A DNA stretch of 64,000 nucleotides from Candidatus Rifleibacteriota bacterium (GCA_012520995.1 JAAYNI010000049.1:1-64000), one strand, 5' to 3'. Shown: positions 1 to 9,892, counted from the first letter of the stretch. A program made the numbers and translations. Notes: a model not told the origin generated them from the sequence alone.

Positions 1-263
1 AGATTTCATTAAGAACTTTTTTCCTGAATTTAATACTATATGCCATAACACATTTTCCTTTCTCCTTCACGAAAGGGGAAATATTGTCGGAAAATGTGTT
101 ACCTTTTTGGGGTCCGGATCAACAGGGCGTAGGGAATGGGGAGGTGACGAGGACCAAATATCCAAGACAAAAAACCAAAAACTCCAAAAACCTTTCTAAA
201 CCACGGAACACACAGAATACACAGACATAGGTTAAAAATTACGCCAAAACTTCGTTTTCGCTA

Positions 264-325
264 GTCTCCGATTAAAAGAGCTTATTAGCAAAGAACTTTG
301 CTAATAAGCTCTTTTAATCGAAGAC
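264..325. repeat. Long inverted repeat: 25-bp perfect arms (269-293 / 296-320) with a 2-bp spacer, extending 4 bp further past one mismatch
   Basis: cgattaaaagagcttattagcaaag-aa-ctttgctaataagctcttttaatcg read directly. Confidence 0.95.
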
Positions 326-545
326 CTGAACAAAATCTTGGTTCATTGCATTGTCTAATGATTTTACTCGATTTTTACCATTTAAAAACTAGGGAAGTAA
401 TGACAAAGCACTTGTTGCCTTCATATCGGAGTTCATAAACATTCAACACGCCGACCCGTCACTCACCGCTCATCACTAAGCCCACTCCCTCTGCGAAGCA
501 ACAGGGTATTTCGTGCTTGAAAAAGGTTTCGGGCATTTTATCTTT

Positions 546-1514
546 CTATCTGAAAAACTTTGCGAAAATATTTTTTTGCCAGAACTCGGCTTTCTCAGGA
601 GTATCAAAATTAAAAGAAATACCGACTTTTTCCCCTTCTTTCACAAAGGAAAGAATACCATTTAAGCATTTAATATCCGAATTCCCACCCTGCCCTGTCT
701 GAGCCTTTTTCATAATATCTTTCTCAAAGGCTGCCGCATCAATCTTAATAAGACTTTCAAAATCTGATTTGGTTTCATTATTATGAAATTCGGCAAGAAT
801 AGAAAAGAAAGTTTCCGACAGTGAAAATTCCAGATTTTTCACTTTACGAAGCTCATTGTACACAGCCTGATTTTCAGCAAGCCCTTTCTTATTAAATAAA
901 TAGGGAAAGCGTGCCTCGCAAACATCTGCAATCTTGCTCCAAGCAATTCTAGCATTAAACAATAGAGACTTTGCACTGTCTGAAACCTCAGGCGGTAAAG
1001 TAATTTCCTTTCCCCACTTAAGCACTGTGCTTGTCACTTCAATTTTTGGAGCAGCTTTTGCATAGGTGATTAGCACCGAATCTTTTTCCTTGTCATATTC
1101 TATAAATTCGGCAAAATTATCGGATTTACATTTTTTGAAAAACTCAGACGGAAGACTCTCTATATCAACTGATAAAGCTTTACTGAAGTCAGAAAAGATA
1201 GAGCATCTTATTGAGCCTGAAAAAGAAAAATACTCCTCCTCAAAAACTATAAGCTTCTCATGAAGAGTTTTAAGATTCAGTTTGAGATAGAGTCCCTTGG
1301 TTTTTGCATATTCTGAAAACTTCTTTTCAAAGTCTGCTGTTTCTTGAGGAAAATTTTGAAAAGCATTGCTTATAACAGCTTTAAACAGAGGTAAAGTTGT
1401 TTTGGCATCTAAAGTAACAAAAATTATTTCATTAGTTTCTGCATTAACGGGATTGAGAGAAAAGCTAAAGAGAACCAGGAAAAAAATTATGCTATTAAAA
1501 ATAAAGCGTTTCAT
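546..1514 (-). CDS. Secreted hypothetical protein (Sec signal peptide)
   Basis: 322 aa ORF, hydrophobic N-terminus ending NPVNAET. Confidence 0.8.
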   Translation of the reverse strand: MKRFIFNSIIFFLVLFSFSLNPVNAETNEIIFVTLDAKTTLPLFKAVISNAFQNFPQETADFEKKFSEYAKTKGLYLKLNLKTLHEKLIVFEEEYFSFSGSIRCSIFSDFSKALSVDIESLPSEFFKKCKSDNFAEFIEYDKEKDSVLITYAKAAPKIEVTSTVLKWGKEITLPPEVSDSAKSLLFNARIAWSKIADVCEARFPYLFNKKGLAENQAVYNELRKVKNLEFSLSETFFSILAEFHNNETKSDFESLIKIDAAAFEKDIMKKAQTGQGGNSDIKCLNGILSFVKEGEKVGISFNFDTPEKAEFWQKNIFAKFFR

Positions 1515-1582
1515 TTTTCCTCCTTTGCTCTTCTAATAATATTCTAATTTTTTCAGTGAATAAAAACAACTCCGCAAAAAGT

Positions 1583-1607
1583 AAAAAAAAAGAGGCTTAA
1601 CGCCTCT
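1583..1607 (-). terminator. Intrinsic terminator for minus-strand transcript
   Basis: AGAGGC-TTAAC-GCCTCT hairpin with A-tract on + strand (U-tract on - strand). Confidence 0.75.
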
Positions 1608-1611
1608 TATC

Positions 1612-1740
1612 TCATCCATTCAGCTTAAAACCTGCCGGATCTTTTAAATATTCGTAAAGAACACTTTCAGCCTTATGTTTTTTGCCAACATCTTTACCGT
1701 CCAACATAATTTTACCGTTTGTGAATATTTCTATCAGCAT
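1612..1740 (-). CDS. Small 42-aa protein MLIEIFTNGKIMLDGKDVGKKHKAESVLYEYLKDPAGFKLNG (absent from the supplied ORF track)
   Basis: ATG preceded by GGAGAG; stop immediately before the 1583-1607 terminator. Confidence 0.6.
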   Translation of the reverse strand: MLIEIFTNGKIMLDGKDVGKKHKAESVLYEYLKDPAGFKLNG

Positions 1741-1792
1741 AGACTCTCCTGTAACAGATTTGATTTAATCCGGCTCAAACCGGAGGAACAAC

Positions 1793-3622
1793 TTAAAATT
1801 CTTCCTCCTCCTCTGGAATTCTACAATCACCGAAGGAATCATCAACATATGGAGTTTCTTCCTCTACATAGCTATTCTGATAATTCCCTTCGCTGTCGTA
1901 GTAACCGCCCTCATGGCTTTCATTGGGCTCACTTACGGGGCGATTTCCCGCTGTTTCAGTTTCTCCAAAGCCTTCCTGCACAACAGCGCCATAAGCTCCA
2001 GAGGTATCAAAACCGCTGCCGATAGAATAATATTCGGCAGTTATCCCGTCAGTGTTTAAAAGATTTAATTTATTTTTTAATTGTTCTTCTGCAATCGCGG
2101 CCAAATAACTATTTTCAAGTTTTTCCTCAATCGCCCTTACAGCTTCATCTTTGCGTCCAGATAAACTGGCTGCATCACACCACATCAAAAAGGCTCTCTG
2201 ATTGTAAGGATTATCGGAACAAACCTCCTCTAACATCTGAGCGGCAACTTGCGGCGCTGATGCCATATAAAAATAAGCAAGTTCTATTCTGGCATTCTCA
2301 GCATCAGGAACTTGATTCACAAAGTTTTCAAGTGAATCATAGGCATCTTGATACATTCCCCATCTATTTAGCTGAGTTACCAATTTTGAAAAGCTTTCCT
2401 CATGCTCCTTAAAAAAGTGAACCTTTTTTAAAGCTTCTTTAGCTTCACTAACCTTATCAGCACGTCCTCTTACAACAGCAAGTCTGTAAAGATCCATAAG
2501 AACTTCCGGACTAACTGTTACAAGAGCGGAATAATTTGCTCTATTGAGCAACTCATCTGCCACATCTTGGTAGAGATTGTCTTTAGCTGAGATTTGCTTT
2601 AAAAACTCACTTGACTGTACCAAACGCAACCAGAGATTGATCCAAAGGCTGTAAGAACGTATATCAGTCTCAAATTCGCGCAATACTGTCTGAGCCGTAT
2701 TGAGAGCGTCCATATAAAATCCGCGGCCAGCTTGTATTTGAGCATAATACATATGATCCTCGAAAGTTTTTCTGCTTCTGGTTTTCATTATTTCGCTAGC
2801 AAGCTCAAATTCTTCACGGTCTATCAAGTATTTCAAAAGCTCATCTTCCAGCTCATGAGCAGCACCAGGATTTTCTTCCGACTCCATTTGCACAAACTTA
2901 AAGTATTCTTCTGTTGCTTCCTGTTTAATTATCAGATCCTTCAAAATCTTCTTAACATGAGAGGTTTTAAGCTCAGGATGCTTTAAATTCAACAAAAATC
3001 TCATTTTATCCCGCTCTTTTTCACGTGAAGAAAACATGGCCGCCACAAAAGGCTCTAGAATACTCTGGCTTTTGCTCACTCTTGAATGCATAGCCGCATA
3101 CTTAAATGCTTTTTCTTTGTCGCCAATCATAGTAGCTGCATATGCAGCATTAAAAATAAAGTCTTCCATCTGCGGAGCTTTTTCCAAAACCTCTTCGGCT
3201 ATCTTCAAGCCTTCGCGGAACATGCCTCCCTTGAGATAGATCTTCATACTCGAAAGCTGCTTGGCAGAAAGTTCTTTCAATCTTATATCTGCTATAAAGG
3301 ATTTAGCTTGGTTAGAATAAGGACTGCTAGACCTAATTCTGCTTAAAAAAAGCTCTGCCTCTTTTTGCTTTCCGATTTCATAAAATAATTTTCCTGCATA
3401 AAAAAGCCCTCCCTCGTGTGCGGGATTAAGCTTCAAAAGGTTTCTTATGTCCTCTTTAGCAGGCACAAGAGTGTTCTTTGTGTCTTGAGCAGCTATTCGG
3501 TCTAAAAATATTTTTTCCAAGGAACCATCTGATGAACATACCCTCAAATCGCTCACTGAAAGGCTTGCCAGAAACATAGCTGTCAAGAAAAAGAAAAATC
3601 TCTTGTTAAAAAAGTTTTTCAT
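1793..3622 (-). CDS. TPR-repeat protein with signal peptide and acidic C-terminus
   Basis: 609 aa ORF, tandem helical repeat pattern, EEEEEF tail. Confidence 0.8.
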   Translation of the reverse strand: MKNFFNKRFFFFLTAMFLASLSVSDLRVCSSDGSLEKIFLDRIAAQDTKNTLVPAKEDIRNLLKLNPAHEGGLFYAGKLFYEIGKQKEAELFLSRIRSSSPYSNQAKSFIADIRLKELSAKQLSSMKIYLKGGMFREGLKIAEEVLEKAPQMEDFIFNAAYAATMIGDKEKAFKYAAMHSRVSKSQSILEPFVAAMFSSREKERDKMRFLLNLKHPELKTSHVKKILKDLIIKQEATEEYFKFVQMESEENPGAAHELEDELLKYLIDREEFELASEIMKTRSRKTFEDHMYYAQIQAGRGFYMDALNTAQTVLREFETDIRSYSLWINLWLRLVQSSEFLKQISAKDNLYQDVADELLNRANYSALVTVSPEVLMDLYRLAVVRGRADKVSEAKEALKKVHFFKEHEESFSKLVTQLNRWGMYQDAYDSLENFVNQVPDAENARIELAYFYMASAPQVAAQMLEEVCSDNPYNQRAFLMWCDAASLSGRKDEAVRAIEEKLENSYLAAIAEEQLKNKLNLLNTDGITAEYYSIGSGFDTSGAYGAVVQEGFGETETAGNRPVSEPNESHEGGYYDSEGNYQNSYVEEETPYVDDSFGDCRIPEEEEEF

Positions 3623-4236
3623 CGATCTTTAAAACCTGCTAACTGCTGTTTCAGCATTTTAGGTCTCAGATGCTGTGCTATGACTTCGTTAAGCTCTTCC
3701 TTGGCTTTGCCTCTCAAAAACTTATTTTCAGACACAGCCAATATATGTTCCAAATGAATCCTGGCATTCTCAAAATCTCCGTTTTGACGACAAAGAAGAG
3801 CCAGATTGTATCTGGCAGGCAAATTGTCAGCCAATATGATGGCCTGTCTGTATTCGTCCGCCGCTAGAGCAGCAAAGTCAGTTGTATCACCGAAAAGACC
3901 CTCATTCTGGCGCTTCTCGTAAGCACAGCCTAGAAGATATCGGGCTTCATCTGCTGCAGGTTTCAAAGCTTTAGCTTTTCTGAAAGCAAGTATCGCCTGC
4001 TCGTATTCTTTGCGCTTCATATAATTTCTGCCGTCTTTGACCCAGAGTTCATATTCTTTTTGCGAAGCACTCAAATAGCCATAAAGATCCTCATAAGAAC
4101 TCTCATCCCTGCCATCGTAAGGAGGCAAGGAACCATTTTCGAACTGGTTTTTACTCGCCATATAAGCTTTGGAAGTCGGCACAAATAGAGCAACCCCTAG
4201 GGATAATGCGAGAAGAACTTGTTTTGTTTTTTTCAT
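3619..4236 (-). CDS. TPR-repeat protein with signal peptide
   Basis: 205 aa, TPR-like repeats (AILAFRKAKALKPAADEARYLLGCAYEK); overlaps 1793..3622 by 4 bp. Confidence 0.8.
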   Translation of the reverse strand: MKKTKQVLLALSLGVALFVPTSKAYMASKNQFENGSLPPYDGRDESSYEDLYGYLSASQKEYELWVKDGRNYMKRKEYEQAILAFRKAKALKPAADEARYLLGCAYEKRQNEGLFGDTTDFAALAADEYRQAIILADNLPARYNLALLCRQNGDFENARIHLEHILAVSENKFLRGKAKEELNEVIAQHLRPKMLKQQLAGFKDR

Positions 4237-4541
4237 ATTTACACACCCTTAGGAATAATTTCGGCATTTCTCCCATCAGAACTTAGAGGAAAAAAACAGT
4301 GACAAGTGGCCGATGGCGTACAGCGAGCTTTAATAATGCAAACTGTATAGTGAAGAATGTAAAAATGAACCTCGAATACTTCTCTTGATATTAAGAGCTA
4401 ATAAATCTTATTTGCCATTATTCTCCGTCTTGCCTATTAATAATTTCTAAACCGCGATGTTTTTTATTTGTTTTGCATTTTATCTGAGAAAATCGGCACA
4501 ACCTGAGATTTCATTTTTTTATCATCAATTAAAAAACTTAA

Positions 4542-4574
4542 AAAAGGCAGCTATGCTAAGCATAGCTGCCTTTT
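4542..4574. terminator. Bidirectional hairpin terminator
   Basis: AAAAGGCAGCTATGCT-A-AGCATAGCTGCCTTTT, 16-bp perfect arms. Confidence 0.7.
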
Positions 4575-4668
4575 GCTTTAAAAGTATTTCTAGCTGGGTA
4601 AAACTGAACTCTATCTCAAAAAAAAGAAGAAAAGTTTTACCAAAGTGTTTACCGCTTCATTCGTTTGC

Positions 4669-5157
4669 CTATTTTTGCTGCGGCCTTTTTCTGCTATAAA
4701 CTACAGTTGTTCTTGGCAGCATTCCTGCCATTGGATGATAAAGTTGGAAATACTGCCCAACAGCGAAGTTACCTTCGATAGTCAGTTCGCCATTTTCAAC
4801 TTTATATTTTCCTTCAACAGGTTTTGCAGATCTTTGAGTTGTCGTTAATTTACCTGAACTGCAGGAATATTTTACATTATCTTTAAAGGAATCTTTGTTA
4901 TATGGCTGCCAAGCTTCGTCTTTATAGCGAACCTGATAATGAAGCATATCAAAAGTTCCATTGTCATTAAAAGTTATTTGACTATCTTTGCCTTCCGGGT
5001 CTGCCAGCACAGGATAGAATTGTCCACCCTTTGTAGCCCTTACAAGATACCATGTTCCCAAAAGCTCCTTGTCATTTCCGCAACCAGTAAGTGAAAAGCT
5101 GATAATCAAAGCTAATACTAACAGAACAAAAAGATTTTTCCTCATTATATCCTCCAC
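4669..5157 (-). CDS. Small lipoprotein (lipocalin-like/DUF-type)
   Basis: LTGC lipobox at N-terminus; true start probably MRKNLF (5145). Confidence 0.75.
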   Translation of the reverse strand: MEDIMRKNLFVLLVLALIISFSLTGCGNDKELLGTWYLVRATKGGQFYPVLADPEGKDSQITFNDNGTFDMLHYQVRYKDEAWQPYNKDSFKDNVKYSCSSGKLTTTQRSAKPVEGKYKVENGELTIEGNFAVGQYFQLYHPMAGMLPRTTVVYSRKRPQQK

Positions 5158-5368
5158 AACTAATATATATGAATATTAAATTAATAATAACATAATAAAA
5201 ATCGAGATCCAAAGCATAAAAAAAACAGGGTCATGCTTGAAGCACAAGCGCTGTATTGAATTAGAATCTAAAATTTTTAATCCAGATTGAAAAAAAGCCT
5301 GGCAATTTAAGAAGTTGATTTTTGTTCTCGCTATCCCCTACAGCCTACCCTCTACTCCTAGTTTTGCG

Positions 5369-6172
5369 TCAGTCGCAGCCTCCACAATTTGCACAGTCTC
5401 CGTCGCAATCGCTCTTATCCTCTTCTATAGAGAAAGTATCGTCAGAATTGTTACAACTAGGCTGTCCGCTATCTTTGCAGCAAACTTCGCTTCCGCTTTC
5501 TCTGCAACAGACACCATCTTTGCGTTCACTGCAACAGGTTTGCTTGCTATGAGCATGTCCGTGACCGTGACCGTGGCCGTGAACATGGCTATGCTCATGT
5601 CCATGACCGCGACCTCGGCCGCATCCGCTGCCATCACACGCTCCGCTGGCAAAGTTTTCACAATCGCTTTCACTCATACATTCAGGATGTTCTTCATGAT
5701 CGTCGTCATGCTCCGGAATAAAATGCCCATCAAGCAACAAAGAGTTATCATCCAAAACTTTTTTCAGTTCGTAAAGGGACCAGTTGCCTTCATGACGGCC
5801 TATTCCATGCATGAATGTAGGAAATTCATAAAATAGAACAAGTTTGCCGCCTATTTTTGCGGCAGTTTTTCCGTTAATTACCACAGCAAAAGGAAAATGG
5901 CTCTCAGGAAGACCGTATTTTTTAATCAGTCCTTCATTAGTTTTATCTGTAATCAAATGATACTTAATCTCATAAGTGTTTTGATAATACTTAAGCAGCT
6001 CATTAACCCTTGCCAAGGTTTGTAAAGAAGGCGGTCTGTTTTTATGAAAAACTTCAATTAAAGGGGTCTGAGCTGAAGATGCAGCTTGTGAATATGACTT
6101 GGCCACAGCCGGTTCTGCAAAAGCAAAGATATTCAAAAGTATTATAAGAATAGAAAGTGTTTTAGCAAACAT
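5369..6172 (-). CDS. Secreted metal-binding protein with His-rich (HGHGHGHGHAH) and Cys-rich C-terminus
   Basis: Signal peptide, thioredoxin-fold-like middle, HGHEHSHVHGHGHGHGHAH and CC/CGGCD clusters. Confidence 0.75.
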   Translation of the reverse strand: MFAKTLSILIILLNIFAFAEPAVAKSYSQAASSAQTPLIEVFHKNRPPSLQTLARVNELLKYYQNTYEIKYHLITDKTNEGLIKKYGLPESHFPFAVVINGKTAAKIGGKLVLFYEFPTFMHGIGRHEGNWSLYELKKVLDDNSLLLDGHFIPEHDDDHEEHPECMSESDCENFASGACDGSGCGRGRGHGHEHSHVHGHGHGHGHAHSKQTCCSERKDGVCCRESGSEVCCKDSGQPSCNNSDDTFSIEEDKSDCDGDCANCGGCD

Positions 6173-6290
6173 AAAAGCTCCGTTTAATTATATAAAATCT
6201 CGTAAATCACTATAAACAATAATTTTCAAATAAAAAAGACGCCTGGAGAGGCTAGCAAGTCCGACCAGACGCCCATAAGATACAATTATT

Positions 6291-6509
6291 TTATTTTCCG
6301 CAACCGCCGCCGTTGCAACCGCCGCAGCCGCCGTTGCCGCCCTGGTCTTGATCACTTATGCATCTTTCTATTGTTTGGTCACTGCTGGAACCGCCGCATC
6401 CTTTTTTCTTTTTAGAGCAACCGCTGCAGTCACCGCCGCAAGCGAATGTGGGAGCAGCAGCAAAAGTAAAGACCATAAATGCAACAAAAAGGCTGACGAA
6501 CTTTTTCAT
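6291..6509 (-). CDS. Small secreted Cys/Gly-rich protein (metallothionein-like composition)
   Basis: Signal peptide then CGGDCSGCSKKKKGCGG...CGGCNGGGCGK. Confidence 0.7.
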   Translation of the reverse strand: MKKFVSLFVAFMVFTFAAAPTFACGGDCSGCSKKKKGCGGSSSDQTIERCISDQDQGGNGGCGGCNGGGCGK

Positions 6510-6623
6510 GTAAAAACCTACGAAACTTATTTACTTATTTTGAACTTATTCAGTATTTACTGACGATGAGATTAGATAACACAAATTAAATTAGATTTTA
6601 ACAATTAAGTTTGACACTTCTAA

Positions 6624-6824
6624 TTAATAATTATAATTCTGTCGATAACCACCTCCCTCTGAGCTGTACAGTTTGAAATTGCTATGTTGTTCAAGAACAT
6701 TTTCCTGAGAAGAGCCGGCATCAAGCTCTTTTCTGAAAGAAACACTGCTATTGGCGGAAGATTTATATGTAAGAGCAATTGAAAAAATCATTAAAAGAAA
6801 CAAAGTAAGAAATGTTTTTTTCAT
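6624..6824 (-). CDS. Small secreted hypothetical peptide, divergent from the P-type ATPase
   Basis: 66 aa, signal peptide, RBS-like GGGGG upstream. Confidence 0.6.
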   Translation of the reverse strand: MKKTFLTLFLLMIFSIALTYKSSANSSVSFRKELDAGSSQENVLEQHSNFKLYSSEGGGYRQNYNY

Positions 6825-6844
6825 TTATCAACCCCCGTTTAAAG

Positions 6845-6858
6845 TTAGATTTGTCTAA
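6845..6858. promoter_or_regulatory. TTAG-N6-CTAA palindrome (DtxR/IdeR-like box 1)
   Basis: TTAGATTTGTCTAA. Confidence 0.55.
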
Positions 6859-6893
6859 TTAAATTTAATATAGCCTTTCTGAATATACAAGAA

Positions 6894-6912
6894 TTTAGTT
6901 AGAATAACCTAA
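6894..6912. promoter_or_regulatory. DtxR/IdeR-like box 2
   Basis: TTTAGTTAGAATAACCTAA; 14/19 positions match TTAGGTTAGSCTAACCTAA. Confidence 0.6.
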
Positions 6913-6939
6913 TTTTTTTTACGAGCTTTATGAAATAAC

Positions 6940-6975
6940 TTGAAAACCACAAGTAAAAGAATTAGATTGTCCTAA
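6940..6975 (+). promoter_or_regulatory. Promoter TTGAAA-N17-TAGATT with overlapping box 3 (TTAGATTGTCCTAA, 6962-6975)
   Basis: sigma70-like hexamers; palindrome covers the -10. Confidence 0.55.
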
Positions 6976-7040
6976 AATATAGGAGATAAATCTAATAATT
7001 AACCAACTTTATAACAAAAGTGATTTAAGGTTCTTCTTTC

Positions 7041-9266
7041 ATGGTTATAAATAAAATGAAACAGCAAAAATTTACTATAACCGGCATGAGCTGTGCAGGG
7101 TGTGCAGCAAATGTAGAAAAAACCGTTTTAGCTCTTGATGGCATCAAATCCGCAGCAGTAAATTTGATGCTGGGCAAGCTGTCAGCAGAATATGATTCTC
7201 AAAAACTTTCCGCAGAGAAAATAGCCGAATCAGTGCAAAAACTCGGTTTCGGTGTAACAGTCGACGAGGAAGAGAAACAAGCGACAATCCGCGAAGAACA
7301 ATCTGAAGAAACCGGCATATTATTAAAAAGACTAAAGCAATCTGCAGTCTTCTCCATTTTACTGATGCTCGTTTCCATGTTGCCGGAATCTATATTGCCA
7401 ATATCAACTATAGCAAACGGGTTTATTCAGCTTTTATTGCTGATTCCTATATTATTCATAAACAGAGCTTATCTGACAAAAGGCTTCAAATCCCTTATCA
7501 AAGGTTCGCCCGACATGAATTCTCTGATAATGCTGGGTTCCGCCGCTTCCCTGTTCTACGGTTTATCTGTTCTTTTAAAAAACATCTTCGGAGATCCTGC
7601 TCTGCCAAAGCAAACTGCCTACTTTTTTGATTCGGCGGGCATGATTCTGGTCATAGTTACTTTGGGCAAATACATTGAAGGCAGATCGAAAGCTTCAGCA
7701 ACATCTGCCATAGAAAAACTCATAAAGTTAGCTCCTGACACGGCCATAATAGAAATTGACGGAGAAGAAAAAGAAATAGCCGCATCAGCTTTGAAACCAG
7801 GCGACATAATAATAGTCAAAGCCGGCAGCGCTGTTCCCATTGACGGAATAGTCTATGAAGGCAACGCCTCTATGGATCAGTCTGCAATAACAGGCGAAAG
7901 TATTCCGGTTTTCAAGCAAAAAGGCGACCAAATCTTCTCCGCTACGACAAACGTAAACGGATACATAAAAGTTCAAGCGGTCAATGTTGGCAAAGACACT
8001 GCTCTTGCCAAAATCATAGACTTAGTCGAAAACGCTTCTTATACGAAAGCCCCTATAGGAAGATTAGCAGATAAAATCAGCGGCATATTTGTCCCGATTG
8101 TTCTTCTCCTGGCTCTCATCACCTTTACAACTTGGCTTCTCAAATCAGTCCCCTTTGATATTGCTTTAATGCGAGCAGTTGCCGTACTTTTGGTCTCATG
8201 CCCTTGCGCCATGGGGCTAGCTACGCCAGTAGCCACTATGTACGGAACTTCAAAAGCAGCATTCTCGGGAATACTGATTAAGTCAGCTCAAGACTTGGAA
8301 TCCTTGGCTCACGCTGAAACAGTCATTCTGGATAAAACAGGTACAATCACCGAAGGCAAGCCAGCAGTCACAGATATAATAGTCGCTGACAATACTTACA
8401 ACCAAGACTCTTTTTTAGCTCTTGCAGCCTCTCTGGAAAAACTTTCGGGCCACCCCTTGGCATCAGCTGTTTTGAATGAAGCCGAAAAACGTTCTCTCAA
8501 ACTTGAAGAAGCCGAAGACCTCAAACTCTGGGCAGGGCAAGGCATTTCAGGCAAAATAATCGGCTCTGAAATTATTGCCGGCAACAAATCCTATATGGAC
8601 AATTCATCGGTAGAGCTCGGAGAATATGCTCAAACAGCCGAAAAGCTTGCCAAAGAAGGCAAAACCCCCTTGTTCTTTGCAAAAGAAAATAAGCTTTGCG
8701 GCATTATAGCAGTTGCGGATCCCATCAAAGAAAACAGTATAAAAGCTGTTGAGATGATGAAAGAAATGGGCTTGGAAACAATCATGCTTACTGGCGACAG
8801 CAAAATAACAGCAGAAGCGATAGGCAAACAGGTGAAAACCGACAAAATTATTGCAGAAATCCTCCCTGAGGGCAAAGAAGCTGAAGTCAGAAAACATATG
8901 AAATCAGGCAAAACCACAGTCGTTATAGGAGACGGCATAAACGACGCCCCCGCCTTGACAGCTGCCGATGTCGGAATAGCGGTCGGAGCCGGCAGCGACA
9001 TAGCCATTGACTCGGCAGATATTGTGCTTGTAAAAAGCGATCTTGGCGATGCAGTGACTGCAATTAAAATCGGGAAAGCTGTCATAAAGACAATAAAACA
9101 AAACCTGGCTTGGGCTTTTTCATATAACTTTATTATGCTGCCTGTAGCCGCAGGGGTTTTCTCAAGCTTCGGCATTGAGCTCAACCCTATGCTCGCATCA
9201 GCTCTCATGGCTATGAGTTCTATTACTGTGGTGTTCAACTCCGCACGACTTAAAAACAGCCACTAG
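7041..9266 (+). CDS. copA: Copper-type P1B ATPase
   Basis: HMA domain GMSCAGCAANVEK, SCPCAMGLATP, DKTGT, GDGINDAPAL; start may be 7059. Confidence 0.95.
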   Translation: MVINKMKQQKFTITGMSCAGCAANVEKTVLALDGIKSAAVNLMLGKLSAEYDSQKLSAEKIAESVQKLGFGVTVDEEEKQATIREEQSEETGILLKRLKQSAVFSILLMLVSMLPESILPISTIANGFIQLLLLIPILFINRAYLTKGFKSLIKGSPDMNSLIMLGSAASLFYGLSVLLKNIFGDPALPKQTAYFFDSAGMILVIVTLGKYIEGRSKASATSAIEKLIKLAPDTAIIEIDGEEKEIAASALKPGDIIIVKAGSAVPIDGIVYEGNASMDQSAITGESIPVFKQKGDQIFSATTNVNGYIKVQAVNVGKDTALAKIIDLVENASYTKAPIGRLADKISGIFVPIVLLLALITFTTWLLKSVPFDIALMRAVAVLLVSCPCAMGLATPVATMYGTSKAAFSGILIKSAQDLESLAHAETVILDKTGTITEGKPAVTDIIVADNTYNQDSFLALAASLEKLSGHPLASAVLNEAEKRSLKLEEAEDLKLWAGQGISGKIIGSEIIAGNKSYMDNSSVELGEYAQTAEKLAKEGKTPLFFAKENKLCGIIAVADPIKENSIKAVEMMKEMGLETIMLTGDSKITAEAIGKQVKTDKIIAEILPEGKEAEVRKHMKSGKTTVVIGDGINDAPALTAADVGIAVGAGSDIAIDSADIVLVKSDLGDAVTAIKIGKAVIKTIKQNLAWAFSYNFIMLPVAAGVFSSFGIELNPMLASALMAMSSITVVFNSARLKNSH

Positions 9267-9460
9267 TGCTCAGTGGGCGGTGGACAAGTGGGATTGTTTA
9301 GACTCAATCGCTAAAACTGACAACTGCTTTAAGATGCTAATTAACAGATGAAACTTTTAGGTCTGAAAAACAGAATAAAAATTCAAAAACTATATTTGAT
9401 AATCAACTTTTAGGTGCAATTGAAATGGGCAGCAAACAGGATAAAAAGGACACAAACGTA

Positions 9461-9892
9461 ATGAGCATTAAAGTTATAGATGACATACAAATCTTAGTTC
9501 CGACTTTCATAGGAACTTTCAACAAAGAACCTTGGAATGAACATTGGACAGCAGAGACAGCAAAGAAAGCATTATAAGAACTATATAACACGCCGAATTT
9601 TTACGGTTTATCATTTTTCAATAATGAAAAACCAATAGGAGCTATTTTAGGCTATATAAGAACCTACGATACTTCTCAAACGTTTTACATCGAACACTTA
9701 TTTGTCTTGCCTGATTATCGCAGGCAAGGCATAGCAACCAAACTTTACTTAAAGGCTATAGAAGAACTCAAAGCCAAAGGTGTCAAAGGCTCCTTCTTCA
9801 CAACCCTCAGAAACAGCAGCGCTTATAACTTCTATACTAAACATGGAGCTATAGATCTTACAAACAGCTCAGTCATGTTCCACCCCTTCTAA
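9461..9892 (+). pseudogene. GNAT N-acetyltransferase interrupted by an in-frame TAA (9575-9577)
   Basis: MSIKVIDDIQILVPTFIGTFNKEPWNEHWTAETAKKAL*ELYNTPNFYGLSFFNNEKPIGAILG...LFVLPDYRRQGIATKLY continues in the same frame. Confidence 0.75.

Noticed and set aside
5315-5836. 173-aa plus-strand ORF over the His-rich gene
   Set aside because: Antisense of the His/Cys-rich CDS; Ala/Ser/Thr/Val-rich composition is an artefact of the repeated CAT/GGC codons.
8630-9238. 202-aa minus-strand ORF inside copA
   Set aside because: Overlaps conserved P-type ATPase motifs on the other strand; low-stop antisense frame only.
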